This document shows, piece by piece, positions 17,000 to 25,818 of a DNA stretch of 64,000 nt. Origin of the DNA: Clostridia bacterium 41_269 (GTDB lineage Bacteria > Bacillota > DTU086). The DNA lies in NCBI GenBank assembly GCA_001508005.1, contig LGEZ01000004.1, positions 1-64,000 of the forward strand, read 5' to 3'. The translations under genes and the position numbers were made by a program. The notes under the pieces are model-generated. The model made no database searches. It was not told where the DNA came from and saw only the letters and a list, made by a program, of their open reading frames with translations. Position 1 is the stretch's first letter, and every line of letters begins with the position of its first letter.

Positions 17000-18112
17000 G
17001 TGAAGGGACTGGGAAATTATTTAAAGGAAAAAATCAGGGATTTTGCTCGCAGTATAGGGCTTCCCATTTTTGGTGTGACGTCCTCAGACCCCCTGGAATG
17101 TCTTGAGCCTGTTCTTGAAAAGCGTAGAGCTCTGAAATTGGATTCGCCTTTTGAAAAAAATTGGCAAATCGAAAAAAGGTGCCGTCCTAGAAAAAGTTTT
17201 CCTTGGGCTCGGTCTATTCTCTGCTTTGGCATGCCTTATGGAGAATATGAAGACGAAGATAATAGAGAGAAAATTTTTGCCCGCTACGCTTTGGTTAAAG
17301 ACTACCATATAGTAATGAGGGAAAAATTAAAAAAGGTTGGTGCATATATAAAAAAACTTGTTGGAGAGAATTTTAGGTATCACATCTGTGTTGATTCTTT
17401 TCCTATCGTGGAAAGGGCTCTGGCATACAGAGCAGGCTTGGGCTGGTACGGTAAAAACTGCCTGCTGTACAACCCTCAATATGGTTCCTGGTTTTTCCTT
17501 GGGGAAGTTATTGTTAATATACCGCTGGAAGAAGATGAGCCTTTAGATAGGGATGGATGTAAAAAGTGTGAGGAATGTATAAAAGCGTGCCCTACTGGGG
17601 CTATAAGGCAGGCTTACTCCCTTGATGCTCGAAAATGCATCAGCTGTATTACCCAATCCCCAGGATATATTCCTTTGGAATTGAGAGAAAAAATGGGATA
17701 TTGGATATACGGCTGTGATATTTGTCAAGAAGTATGTCCCCACAATGGGAAAAGAAGAAGCAATGATTCTCTATATTCCACGGATGACACTGCATATAAG
17801 CTCATTGAGCTTCTTAATATTACGGAAGAACAGTTCCGCGAAAAATATTCCGGAACTGTTTTGTGTTGGGCTGGGAGAAGCATTATCAGACGCAATGCTG
17901 CCGTTGCTCTAGGAAATACTGGAAAACAGGAATGTATTCCCCGGGTAGAACATCTTTTATATGATGAAGATCCTCTGGTTCGTGCCCATACTGCATGGGC
18001 AGTGGGAAAACTGGGAGGGGTTATTGCAGCAGAAATTCTGCGAAAAGCTTACGGAAGTGAGAAGGACAGTGCTGTAAAAAAGGAGATAGAGAATGCCCTT
18101 AGTATGACTTGA
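17000..18112 (+). CDS. queG: Epoxyqueuosine reductase QueG with C-terminal HEAT repeats
   Basis: Cobalamin and iron-sulfur enzyme for the last step of queuosine formation in tRNA. An N-terminal DUF1730-type domain (CRPRKSFPWARSILCFG; GLGWYGKNCLLYNPQYGSWFFLGE) is followed by two 4Fe-4S motifs, CKKCEECIKACPTG near residue 187 and CISCITQ with CDICQEVCP near 215-250. HEAT-like repeats cover residues 295-370. Length 370 aa is typical of the long form. It starts with GTG 16 bases after acuA and may be co-transcribed with the acu genes. Confidence 0.92.
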   Translation: MKGLGNYLKEKIRDFARSIGLPIFGVTSSDPLECLEPVLEKRRALKLDSPFEKNWQIEKRCRPRKSFPWARSILCFGMPYGEYEDEDNREKIFARYALVKDYHIVMREKLKKVGAYIKKLVGENFRYHICVDSFPIVERALAYRAGLGWYGKNCLLYNPQYGSWFFLGEVIVNIPLEEDEPLDRDGCKKCEECIKACPTGAIRQAYSLDARKCISCITQSPGYIPLELREKMGYWIYGCDICQEVCPHNGKRRSNDSLYSTDDTAYKLIELLNITEEQFREKYSGTVLCWAGRSIIRRNAAVALGNTGKQECIPRVEHLLYDEDPLVRAHTAWAVGKLGGVIAAEILRKAYGSEKDSAVKKEIENALSMT

Positions 18113-18220
18113 TTCTATTTTTTTCTTTGTTTTTTTATTTTTTTTAAATTATTAAAAAAAAAGTACAATTATGTTATAATTTCTTTAGGTATCCAGTATC
18201 CCAAGAAAGGGTGTATTTCT

Positions 18221-19025
18221 GTGGCGCGGCAGGTGGACGAGCTTTACAAAAGAGAAATAAACGGGCAGCGGTTGAAAATGATAAATTCTAGAAATAAAAA
18301 TATAGCCCATCAGCTGGCAATGCTGGGGCATGAAATAAAAAGCCCGCTGACCAGAATCGTTGTTCTTTCGGAATTTCTTTTAAAGGAGATTCCTGGAAAG
18401 CTTAACGATGAGCAGAAAGAATATCTTCAGGACATATACAACAACAGCTATATTCTTATGAATTCCATCAATTCCCTTCTCAGTTTGAGTAAAAGTGAAG
18501 CGGGGTATCTTTGTTTAAACTGTTCCCCTCAGAACATTAATGAAGTAATCAAAAGTGTTGTTTTAAAAGTAGATTCCATTGCTGCAAGTAAAGGTCTTCT
18601 TTTAGTTGTGGATGTTCCTCAGGAAGTTCCCACAGTAAATTTTGACCGGGACAAGATAGAGCAGATTTTGTTTAATCTTCTGGACAATGCTATTAAATTT
18701 ACCCAAAAAGGTAGAATAGCAATTAAAGTCAAGGTGGATGATGAGGAAGAACAGTTGGTGGTTTCCGTTGAAGATACAGGGGTTGGAATTGAAGAGAAAA
18801 ACAAAGACAGGGTATTTGAAAAGTTCTTTACTCAAAAGAGTCCTTTAAATCCAGGGGGGGTCAGGCCTTGGGCTGGCTGTAGTAAAGGATTTTGTAGAGC
18901 TTCATGGGGGAAAAGTTTGGCTTGAAAGTTCCGTGGGAAAGGGAACCCGCGTTTCCTTTACCATTCCAATTAATTCAGCCCCAGCAAGGGAGGGGTGTGC
19001 TTCTAATGCTGGTAGCGGCAGGTGA
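18221..19025 (+). pseudogene. Soluble sensor histidine kinase, frameshifted in the ATPase domain
   Basis: Transmitter-only kinase: a short N-terminus without membrane segments, an H-box (AMLGHEIKSPLTR near residue 40), N-box (NLLDNAIKFT near 152) and G1 box (VEDTGVGIEE near 187). After [12 protein letters not shown] the frame breaks and the ORF ends at 18925 with unrelated residues. The other frame continues with the G2 box [25 protein letters not shown] down to TGA 19023-19025. Removing one G from the run of seven at 18854-18860 restores a kinase of about 268 aa. As written, the protein lacks the G2 box and should be inactive. Confidence 0.88.
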
Positions 19026-19731
19026 TACACATACCGAAAAAATATTGGTAGTTGATGATGATGATACCATAAGAAAAATAGTTACAGCGTCTTTAAAGAG
19101 TGAAGGTTATATTGTTTTTTCAGCAGCTTCAGGACAGGAAGGAATGGAATTGCTGAAGAAGATACAGCCGGACCTTGTCATTCTGGATTTAATGCTTCCT
19201 GATGCTGATGGATATGACATCTGTTTTGCCATAAGGAAGGAGAGCGATATTCCTATAATTATTCTTTCTGCTAAAAGCGAAGAGCTTGACAAAGTGGTGG
19301 GCTTCCGTATGGGCGTTGATGATTATGTTACCAAGCCCTTCAGCTCAACGGAGCTGGCCCTAAGGGTCAAAGCAATTTTAAGAAGGTTCTATAACGGTCA
19401 TGGGGAAAAAAATATACCGGGCAGAGTTTCTTATGGAGATTTAGAAATAGATCTTAAAAAGAGGGAGGTCCTTATTGAAGGAAAACCCGTAAAGCTCACC
19501 ACAAAGGAATTCGATCTCCTTTGGTTTTTGGCAACCCATCCAAATCAGGTTTTTACGAGAGAAGAACTTTCCAATCAGGTTTGGGAGGATTATTACACTG
19601 GCAATCCTGGAACCATAAATGTCTTGGTTTGCCGCTTAAGGGATAAGATAGAGAAGAACCCATCAAATCCCCAATATATTCATACTGTTTGGGGAGTGGG
19701 CTACAAATTCGTTCCTGATGAGGTTTCTTAA
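19006..19731 (+). CDS. OmpR/PhoB-family response regulator
   Basis: Receiver domain (acidic cluster VVDDDD, phospho-acceptor in LVILDLMLP, switch Ser in [12 protein letters not shown] lysine) followed by a winged-helix DNA-binding domain ([38 protein letters not shown]). The frame is open from 18904 within the kinase, but the domain begins near [12 protein letters not shown] 19006, with AAGGGAGG about 11 bases upstream, is the best start, giving 241 aa. It overlaps the restored kinase end and lies 13 bases before hypA, suggesting a role in hydrogenase gene control (inference). Confidence 0.9.
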   Translation: MLVAAGDTHTEKILVVDDDDTIRKIVTASLKSEGYIVFSAASGQEGMELLKKIQPDLVILDLMLPDADGYDICFAIRKESDIPIIILSAKSEELDKVVGFRMGVDDYVTKPFSSTELALRVKAILRRFYNGHGEKNIPGRVSYGDLEIDLKKREVLIEGKPVKLTTKEFDLLWFLATHPNQVFTREELSNQVWEDYYTGNPGTINVLVCRLRDKIEKNPSNPQYIHTVWGVGYKFVPDEVS

Positions 19732-19744
19732 GGAGCTGTGAGCG

Positions 19745-20119
19745 GTGCATGAAACAGCACTGATGTATGACATTTTAAGGACTTTGGAAGCAAGTGCAGA
19801 AGAAAACAACATAGAAGAGATTACGGAGCTCAAACTTGTTATAGGAAGTCTTTCTTCCATACTTCCTGATGCTTTGCGCTTTGCCTTTGATTCCTTTAAA
19901 GGCAGTCCGCCCCTTGCGAAGGACGCCGTTTTGGAGATTGAAGAAAGAAAGCCGGAAGCTTTGTGTAAAAGCTGTGGCTGCAGCTTTACCATAGAAGACC
20001 CGTGGAAGTTTTTCTGCCCTCAATGCGGTGGTGCGGACATAAAAATAGACGGCGGAGAAGAACTTTATATAGAATATTATAAAGGCAGGGAACGAACTGT
20101 TGACAGTAAAGAAAATTGA
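19745..20119 (+). CDS. hypA: Hydrogenase nickel-insertion protein HypA
   Basis: Delivers nickel to [NiFe]-hydrogenase together with HypB. The invariant N-terminal MHE nickel site is present only if GTG 19745 is the start (AAGGAG nine bases upstream). The zinc site is CKSCGC plus CPQCGG near residues 73-100. The length of 124 aa is normal, with a short extra tail. First gene of a tightly packed hypABFCDE operon; its 3' end overlaps hypB by 20 bases. Confidence 0.95.
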   Translation: MHETALMYDILRTLEASAEENNIEEITELKLVIGSLSSILPDALRFAFDSFKGSPPLAKDAVLEIEERKPEALCKSCGCSFTIEDPWKFFCPQCGGADIKIDGGEELYIEYYKGRERTVDSKEN

Positions 20120-20762
20120 TTTAAATACAAGCATTCTAGCAAACAACGAAATGTGGGCAAAAAGGAACAGGGAGCTTTTTGATGCCGAAGGGATTTTTGC
20201 TGTTAACTTAATGAGCTCCCCTGGTTCCGGGAAAACCACTATTTTAGAAAAAAGTTTGGATTACCTTACGCCCCAGCTTAAATTGGGGATAATTGTGGGA
20301 GACATTGCTACTACCGAGGATGCAAACAGGCTGAAGGGCCAAGGAGCTCCTGTGGTGCAGATAAATACCCACGGAGCATGCCATCTTGATGCCCAGATGA
20401 TATCTGGGGCTCTCAGTTCTTTTAATTTAAAGGAGCTGGATCTCCTTATAGTGGAAAACGTTGGCAATCTCGTGTGTCCTGCAGACTTCAGCTTTGGTGA
20501 AGATCTAAAAGTAGCTGTTCTTTCAACCCCGGAAGGAAACGATAAGGTGCGCAAGTATCCCGAGATGTTCAGAAAATCTCATGCTGTGCTAATAAATAAA
20601 ATTGATCTTATTTCTTTTGTGGATTTTGATTTGAACAGAGTGGAAGAAGATCTTAAAAATTTAGGAAGCAGAGCTGAGATTTTCCCGATGGCTGCAAAAA
20701 CTGGACAGGGAGTAGATGTTTGGTGTCAATGGCTTATACGCCAAGTCAGAAAAACAGGTTAA
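20100..20762 (+). CDS. hypB: Hydrogenase nickel-insertion GTPase HypB
   Basis: GTPase that powers nickel insertion. The P-loop MSSPGSGKTT lies near residues 38-47, followed by GDIATTEDANR and the nickel/zinc-site context INTHGACHLDAQMI, and NKIDL. The start is TTG 20100, overlapping hypA. There is no N-terminal histidine-rich stretch of the kind that stores nickel in some HypB proteins; a separate His-rich protein is encoded at the end of the operon. Length 220 aa is usual. Confidence 0.95.
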   Translation: MTVKKIDLNTSILANNEMWAKRNRELFDAEGIFAVNLMSSPGSGKTTILEKSLDYLTPQLKLGIIVGDIATTEDANRLKGQGAPVVQINTHGACHLDAQMISGALSSFNLKELDLLIVENVGNLVCPADFSFGEDLKVAVLSTPEGNDKVRKYPEMFRKSHAVLINKIDLISFVDFDLNRVEEDLKNLGSRAEIFPMAAKTGQGVDVWCQWLIRQVRKTG

Positions 20763-20773
20763 ATTATAGAAAA

Positions 20774-23119
20774 ATGGAAAAAAAAATGGAAAAAGCTGAA
20801 AGAAAAGCACTTAAAATCTACTGCAGAGGAACTGTACAAGGGGTGGGTTTCCGCCCCTTTGTGTATAATTTGGCAGAAAAATTGGGAATTAAGGGATGGG
20901 TTTTAAACTCCACCCAGGGAGTAGAAATTCATGTAGAAGGAAAAGAGGCGGACTTAAAATCTTTTGTCAGAGAGATAAAAGAAAATCCCCCTCCTCTGGC
21001 TAAGATCACCCAATTCAGTGTAGAAGAAACCCAAGTGCTGAATTTCAGCGATTTCAGCATCAAAGCCAGCGAAAAAGAAGATAGGGGAAATGTTTTGGTG
21101 CCTCCCGATACGGCTGTATGCAGCGACTGCCGCCGGGATATTTTTGATCCCCAAAGCAGATTTTTCATGTACCCCTTTACCAACTGTACCAACTGCGGTC
21201 CGAGATTTACCATTGTCAGGGATTTCCCCTATGACAGAGTCAATACAACCATGAGCGCCTTTGAGATGTGCGATCAGTGCAGAAGGGAGTACAGCGATCC
21301 CACAAACCGCCGCTTTCATGCACAGCCTACAGCCTGTCCCCAATGCGGACCCAGAGTTATTTTTACGGACAGTAGCGGAAAGGAGCTATGCGGCAGCTGG
21401 AGGCAGAATTTTTTTGAAGCAGTTTTAGAAGGAAAAATCATAGCTGTAAAAGGTCTTGGAGGTTTTCACCTGGCATGCAATGCCCTTGATGCTGAAGCTG
21501 TGAGAAGGCTAAGGGATAAAAAGAATAGACCCTATAAACCGCTGGCGGTGATGGCAAGGGATCTTAGCGTAGTTAAAGAATACTGCTTTGTAAATGAGGT
21601 TGAAAAACGGCTCCTCTTAGGTCCCGAAGCTCCTATAGTGGTTCTGAATAAAAAACCGGGAACAGAACTTCCGGAAAACCTTTCTCCCAATCTGGGAACC
21701 CTGGGAGTTATGCTTCCCTATACTCCACTACACCTTATGCTTTTTAACGAAGATATCAAGATGCTGGTGATGACCAGCGGTAACCCCCAGGGCTTACCTT
21801 TGGAGAAGGATAACGGTGAGGCTTTGCAGAGTTTAGGTTCTGTTGCCGACTACTTTTTAATGCACAACAGAGATATTGAGAATAGAAATGATGATTCTGT
21901 AGTAAGGGTTGTGGAAAATAAAGTAACTTTTCTGCGCCGTTCCAGAGGATATGTTCCTAAACCCATTAATGTCCCTGTGGATCCCGTGCTGCCCAAAATT
22001 GTTATGGGCATAGGCGGAGAGATGAAGAATACCTTCTGCATTGTAAAGCCAAACGGCGAGGCTTTTTTGAGCCAGCACATGGGAGAGCTGGATACCCTTG
22101 AAGCCATGGGCAATTTACGGGAAAGCATTGTTAAGTTTGAAAAGTTCCTTGAGGTTAAGCCTGAAATAGTTGCCTACGACATGCATCCGGGGTACAACAG
22201 CAACCGCTTTGCCAAGGAGATTGAGGGATGTGAAAAAATTGCTGTTCAGCACCATCATGCTCATATGGCTGCCTGTATGGCAGAAAACTACATTAACGAG
22301 CCTGTAATAGGGGTAATTATGGACGGAACAGGGTTTGGTCTTGATGGAAACATTTGGGGCTGTGAATTTTTAAGCGGTGATTATATAGAATTTAAACGCC
22401 ATGCCCATTTGAAATATATGCCCCTTATTGGAGGGGAAAGGGCTGTCAGAAATCCATGGCTTACTTCCCTTGCTTATCTTAAGCAGTATTTGGGAGAAAG
22501 AGGAGTAGAAATAGCCAAGCATAGATTCTGCAGAGACAAAGAATTAGATGAAGCTCTTAAAATTCTTGAAAAAAGGATTAACTGCCCCGAGGCTTCCAGT
22601 GCTGGAAGGTTATTTGATGCTGTTTCTGCCTTATTGGGGGTTTGTTTGGAGGCGACCTATGAAGGGCAGCCGGCCATTGAGTTGGGAGAGCTGGCAGGTA
22701 GAGGTATAAAAACGGAACTGAGTTACGGCAGCATGCTTAAAGACTGCTCAGAAGAGCCCTATATTCTTGACCCCAGAGGTATAATAGAAGGGGTGGTTGC
22801 TGACTGGGAAAGAGGTATTTCTAGGGAAGAAATAAGTACAAAATTTCACAACAGCTTTATTGAAACCATAGTTGATGCAGTTGAAAAGATCAGCCTCAAA
22901 ACCGGCATAAAACTGGTTGTTTTAAGTGGAGGCGTTTTCCACAACGAGTACATTTTAACCCGGGCAAAAAGCAGGCTTGAAGAAAGAAATTACCGTGTTC
23001 TAACCCACACTGAGGTACCCTTTGGCGACGGTGGCATAAGTCTGGGACAGGCAGTGGTGGCTTATTGGAGGTGGCATAAAAATGTGTCTGTCAATGCCGG
23101 CAAGAGTTATAAGCATTAA
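20774..23119 (+). CDS. hypF: Carbamoyltransferase HypF
   Basis: Makes the cyanide ligand precursor on HypE from carbamoyl phosphate. Domains in order: acylphosphatase (CRGTVQGVGFRPFVYNLAEK), two zinc fingers (CSDCRRDIF...CTNCGPRF; CDQCRREYSD...CPQCGPR), YrdC/Sua5-like (KGLGGFHLACNA), and the Kae1-like C-terminal domain with the metal motif QHHHAHMAAC and MDGTGFGLDG. The frame is open from 20720 inside hypB; ATG 20774 or 20786 is likelier, since the domain begins just after. No good ribosome site separates them, so translational coupling is probable. About 781 aa. Confidence 0.93.
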   Translation: MEKKMEKAERKALKIYCRGTVQGVGFRPFVYNLAEKLGIKGWVLNSTQGVEIHVEGKEADLKSFVREIKENPPPLAKITQFSVEETQVLNFSDFSIKASEKEDRGNVLVPPDTAVCSDCRRDIFDPQSRFFMYPFTNCTNCGPRFTIVRDFPYDRVNTTMSAFEMCDQCRREYSDPTNRRFHAQPTACPQCGPRVIFTDSSGKELCGSWRQNFFEAVLEGKIIAVKGLGGFHLACNALDAEAVRRLRDKKNRPYKPLAVMARDLSVVKEYCFVNEVEKRLLLGPEAPIVVLNKKPGTELPENLSPNLGTLGVMLPYTPLHLMLFNEDIKMLVMTSGNPQGLPLEKDNGEALQSLGSVADYFLMHNRDIENRNDDSVVRVVENKVTFLRRSRGYVPKPINVPVDPVLPKIVMGIGGEMKNTFCIVKPNGEAFLSQHMGELDTLEAMGNLRESIVKFEKFLEVKPEIVAYDMHPGYNSNRFAKEIEGCEKIAVQHHHAHMAACMAENYINEPVIGVIMDGTGFGLDGNIWGCEFLSGDYIEFKRHAHLKYMPLIGGERAVRNPWLTSLAYLKQYLGERGVEIAKHRFCRDKELDEALKILEKRINCPEASSAGRLFDAVSALLGVCLEATYEGQPAIELGELAGRGIKTELSYGSMLKDCSEEPYILDPRGIIEGVVADWERGISREEISTKFHNSFIETIVDAVEKISLKTGIKLVVLSGGVFHNEYILTRAKSRLEERNYRVLTHTEVPFGDGGISLGQAVVAYWRWHKNVSVNAGKSYKH

Positions 23120-23309
23120 CGGAAACCTTGCGGAAGTGGAGTTTATGGGTGTTAAAAAGCAGGTAGGAACCACCCTTTTAAAGGATCTAAAGGTGGGAGA
23201 TTATGTTTTGGTGCACGCTGGTTTTGCCATTGAAAAAATCAGTGCGGAAGAAGCTGAAAAGACATTAAAAATATGGGAGGAGATTGAAGCTGCGGGAGAT
23301 ATTGGATAA
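23082..23309 (+). CDS. hypC: Hydrogenase assembly chaperone HypC
   Basis: Small OB-like chaperone that works with HypD and carries the Fe(CN)2CO unit. The essential N-terminal MCLSMPARV is present, followed by AEVEFMGVKKQVGTTLL and VGDYVLVHAGFAIEKI. 75 aa, as usual. It overlaps hypF by 38 bases and hypD by 26. Confidence 0.95.
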   Translation: MCLSMPARVISINGNLAEVEFMGVKKQVGTTLLKDLKVGDYVLVHAGFAIEKISAEEAEKTLKIWEEIEAAGDIG

Positions 23310-24423
23310 ATTCCGCCAACCCGATGTGGGAAGAAGAATTCTTAATAAGCTTATTCCAAAGCTGGAACGCTTAAACGATAGGCTTGGCCGCAAACTCAAT
23401 CTAATGGAAGTCTGCGGTACTCATACTGTAAATATTTCCCAAACAGGAATTAGGGAACTTCTACTTCCCTATGTTAACCTAAAGAGCGGGCCTGGATGTC
23501 CCGTATGTGTTACAGATTACGGAGAGATTGACTGGATGCTTGCCCTTGCCGATATAGAAAGGGTCATTATAACAACGTTTGGAGATATGATGCGGGTTCC
23601 CGGCAGCGGCGGCAGCCTGATGGAGCGGAGAGCAGCTGGAGCGGATGTTAGGGTTGTATATTCTGGGCTTGATGCAGTGAAAACTGCCCTTAATAATCCT
23701 CAGTGGGAAGTAGTTTTTTTAGGGGTAGGCTTTGAAACCACTGTTCCCACTGTTGCTGCTTCCCTTCAGGAAGCGGAATCTATGGGAATAAGAAATTTTT
23801 CGGTTTTTTCCGCCCATAAAGTTGTTCCTCCTGCCCTAAGGATTTTATTGGAGGATCCTGAAGTAAATATAGACGGCTTAATACTTCCCGGTCATGTGAG
23901 TGTGATTATCGGCAGAAGGGCTTGGGATTTTATAGCAGAAGAGTATGGATGCCCATCAGCTGTAGTGGGTTTTGAAGCTGTGGACATCCTTTTGGGTATA
24001 AATAATCTTGCGGATCAGATCCTTGATGGAAAGGCAGAAGTTGCCAATATGTATCCTAGGGCGGTCACGGAAGAAGGCAATAAAGCTGCTCAGGAGCTTA
24101 TTAAAAAATATTTTAATTCAGCAGATGCTCAGTGGCGGGGAATAGGTATTATCCCCCAAAGCGGTCTTGAGCTTGCTGATGAATTTAAAAAATTTGATGC
24201 CAAAAATAAATTCCAGATAAATCCCGGAAAAAGCAGGGAAATAAGGGGCTGTTCCTGCGGTGATGTTTTAAAGGGTAAAATTTGGCCTAACCAGTGTCCT
24301 CTTTTTGCCAGTGTATGTACTCCTATGTCTCCTGTAGGTCCTTGCATGGTATCCAGTGAAGGAGCTTGTGCAGCATACTACCGCTTTCACAGGAACTTAA
24401 AAGAAGGTGATTTGGGTGGATAA
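23284..24423 (+). CDS. hypD: Hydrogenase iron-ligand assembly protein HypD
   Basis: 4Fe-4S protein forming the Fe(CN)2CO centre with HypC and HypE. Conserved CGTHT near residue 44, SGPGCPVCVT near 68, GFETT near 150, and a C-terminal cysteine cluster (CSCGDVLKG...CPLFASVCTP). The start is TTG 23284 beneath GGGAGGAGA inside hypC. Length 379 aa is normal. Confidence 0.95.
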   Translation: MKLREILDKFRQPDVGRRILNKLIPKLERLNDRLGRKLNLMEVCGTHTVNISQTGIRELLLPYVNLKSGPGCPVCVTDYGEIDWMLALADIERVIITTFGDMMRVPGSGGSLMERRAAGADVRVVYSGLDAVKTALNNPQWEVVFLGVGFETTVPTVAASLQEAESMGIRNFSVFSAHKVVPPALRILLEDPEVNIDGLILPGHVSVIIGRRAWDFIAEEYGCPSAVVGFEAVDILLGINNLADQILDGKAEVANMYPRAVTEEGNKAAQELIKKYFNSADAQWRGIGIIPQSGLELADEFKKFDAKNKFQINPGKSREIRGCSCGDVLKGKIWPNQCPLFASVCTPMSPVGPCMVSSEGACAAYYRFHRNLKEGDLGG

Positions 24424-25411
24424 AATTCTGCTGGCCCATGGTGATGGCGGGCTTTTGACCCATCAGCTTATTGAAGATATTTTTATTCAGGAATTTGGCA
24501 GTGATATCCTTGGAGAGATGGGTGATGCGGCAGATATAGAATGCGGAAAAAGGATTGCCTTTGCTACGGATTCCTTTGTGGTAAACCCAATATTTTTCCC
24601 CGGAGGGGATATAGGAAAACTGGCCTGTGCAGGTACCATTAATGATTTGTCAGTATATGGTTCAAGGCCCTGCTTTCTCAGTGTTTCCTTTATTTTGGAA
24701 GAAGGAATGCCCATTGAAGATTTAAGAAAGGTTGTCCGATCCCTTGGGGAAACTGCCCGCTCTGCCGGAGTGAAAATTGCTGCGGGGGATACAAAGGTTG
24801 TGGAAAAAGGAAAGGGAGATAAGATTTATATCAATACCACAGGGGTAGGAGAAATGCTCAAAAATTTTTCTCAAGCAAACAAAATTAAGGCAGGGGACGC
24901 GATAATTGTCAGCGGTAATATTGGAGATCATGGGGCAGCCATAATTTCCCGTAGGGCAGGAATTGACTTTAAAAGCACTATAAAAAGCGACTGTACACCT
25001 CTCAACCATATTATTGTTCCCCTTTGGGAAACATTTGATGGTATAAAGCTGATGCGGGATCCCACCCGTGGAGGAGTGGCAACCACGTTAAAGGAAATCG
25101 CCCTTAAAGCTTCTAAAGACTTTTTAATTCATGAGGAGCTTCTTCCCTTTGACCCTCAGGTTAAAAGTGCCGCTGAGGTATTAGGGCTGGATCCCCTTTA
25201 TTTAGCCAATGAGGGAAAGTTTATAGCCGTAGTGGATAGAAAAATTGCTGAAGAAGTGGTGGATTTTATTCGCCGTTTTCCTGAAGGAAAAAATGCGGCG
25301 GTTATCGGAGAAGTTTTGGAAGGCAGAGGAGATGTAAAGCTGAAGACCCTCCTTGGAGGGACAAAGTCTTTGGATATGCTTGCGGGGGAACAGCTTCCCC
25401 GAATATGCTGA
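24416..25411 (+). CDS. hypE: Hydrogenase maturation protein HypE
   Basis: PurM/AIR-synthase-fold enzyme that dehydrates the carbamoyl group on its C-terminal cysteine to cyanide. The functional end PRIC is intact. N-terminal LLAHGDGG, the IAFATDSFVV and GDTKVV nucleotide-binding segments, and RDPTRGGVATTL are all present. GTG 24416 is preferred over GTG 24407 because AAGAAGG lies eight bases before it. 331 aa, overlapping hypD by eight bases. Confidence 0.94.
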   Translation: MDKILLAHGDGGLLTHQLIEDIFIQEFGSDILGEMGDAADIECGKRIAFATDSFVVNPIFFPGGDIGKLACAGTINDLSVYGSRPCFLSVSFILEEGMPIEDLRKVVRSLGETARSAGVKIAAGDTKVVEKGKGDKIYINTTGVGEMLKNFSQANKIKAGDAIIVSGNIGDHGAAIISRRAGIDFKSTIKSDCTPLNHIIVPLWETFDGIKLMRDPTRGGVATTLKEIALKASKDFLIHEELLPFDPQVKSAAEVLGLDPLYLANEGKFIAVVDRKIAEEVVDFIRRFPEGKNAAVIGEVLEGRGDVKLKTLLGGTKSLDMLAGEQLPRIC

Positions 25412-25502
25412 TGTTTGACCGCAGGCCGATGCTTCTGCTAGTATAGAAGCAGGGCTTTGATGAGGAAGGAAAGGCAAAAATTTTTTGAGGGAGAGGATTT
25501 TA

Positions 25503-25784
25503 ATGTGTCAAAATGGTATTGATTTCCGTGGGCTTGAACTGGCAGTAAAGCAGCTTTCAGAAAGGGAAAGTAGCTTGAGAAAGGAAATAGAAGCTTGGGC
25601 TGATTATTTTCTGGAAATGGGTGCAGCAGACATTGCAGCAGGTTTAAGCGGTGCTGTGGCGGATTTGGTAAAGGCAGGAGAAAAAATAGCCAAAGCAAAG
25701 CATCAGCTGGAGCACCTGCATCATCATGCTCATGAACATGATCATGATCACCATCATGTAACTGTCACAGAATTTTCAGGTTGA
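25503..25784 (+). CDS. Small protein with histidine-rich C-terminus
   Basis: Not a family I recognise. The first 70 residues are helical and charged (ELAVKQLSERESSLRKEIEAWADYFLEMGAADIAAGLSG). The tail near residues 72-85 is a His/Asp/Glu cluster (about ten His in 15 residues), able to bind nickel or zinc. ATG 25503, under GGGAGAGGA, is the start; 93 aa. It lies 91 bases after hypE and ends at the shared terminator, so it is probably the last gene of the hyp operon. A role as nickel store or metallochaperone, replacing the missing His tract of HypB, is inferred. Confidence 0.8.
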   Translation: MCQNGIDFRGLELAVKQLSERESSLRKEIEAWADYFLEMGAADIAAGLSGAVADLVKAGEKIAKAKHQLEHLHHHAHEHDHDHHHVTVTEFSG

Positions 25785-25787
25785 TAA

Positions 25788-25818
25788 AAAACCAGGGTAA
25801 GCCTACCCTGGTTTTTTT
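25788..25818. terminator. Bidirectional terminator between the hyp operon and pgi
   Basis: ACCAGGGTA pairs perfectly with TACCCTGGT around a short loop, with A-run on the left and T-run on the right. It therefore works for both converging units, and overlaps the last codons of the minus-strand gene. Confidence 0.85.

Noticed and set aside
23284..24423. hypC-hypD and hypF-hypB overlaps as frameshifts or fusions
   Set aside because: Each protein is complete with its own start and motifs; overlaps of 8-38 bases are normal translational coupling in this operon.
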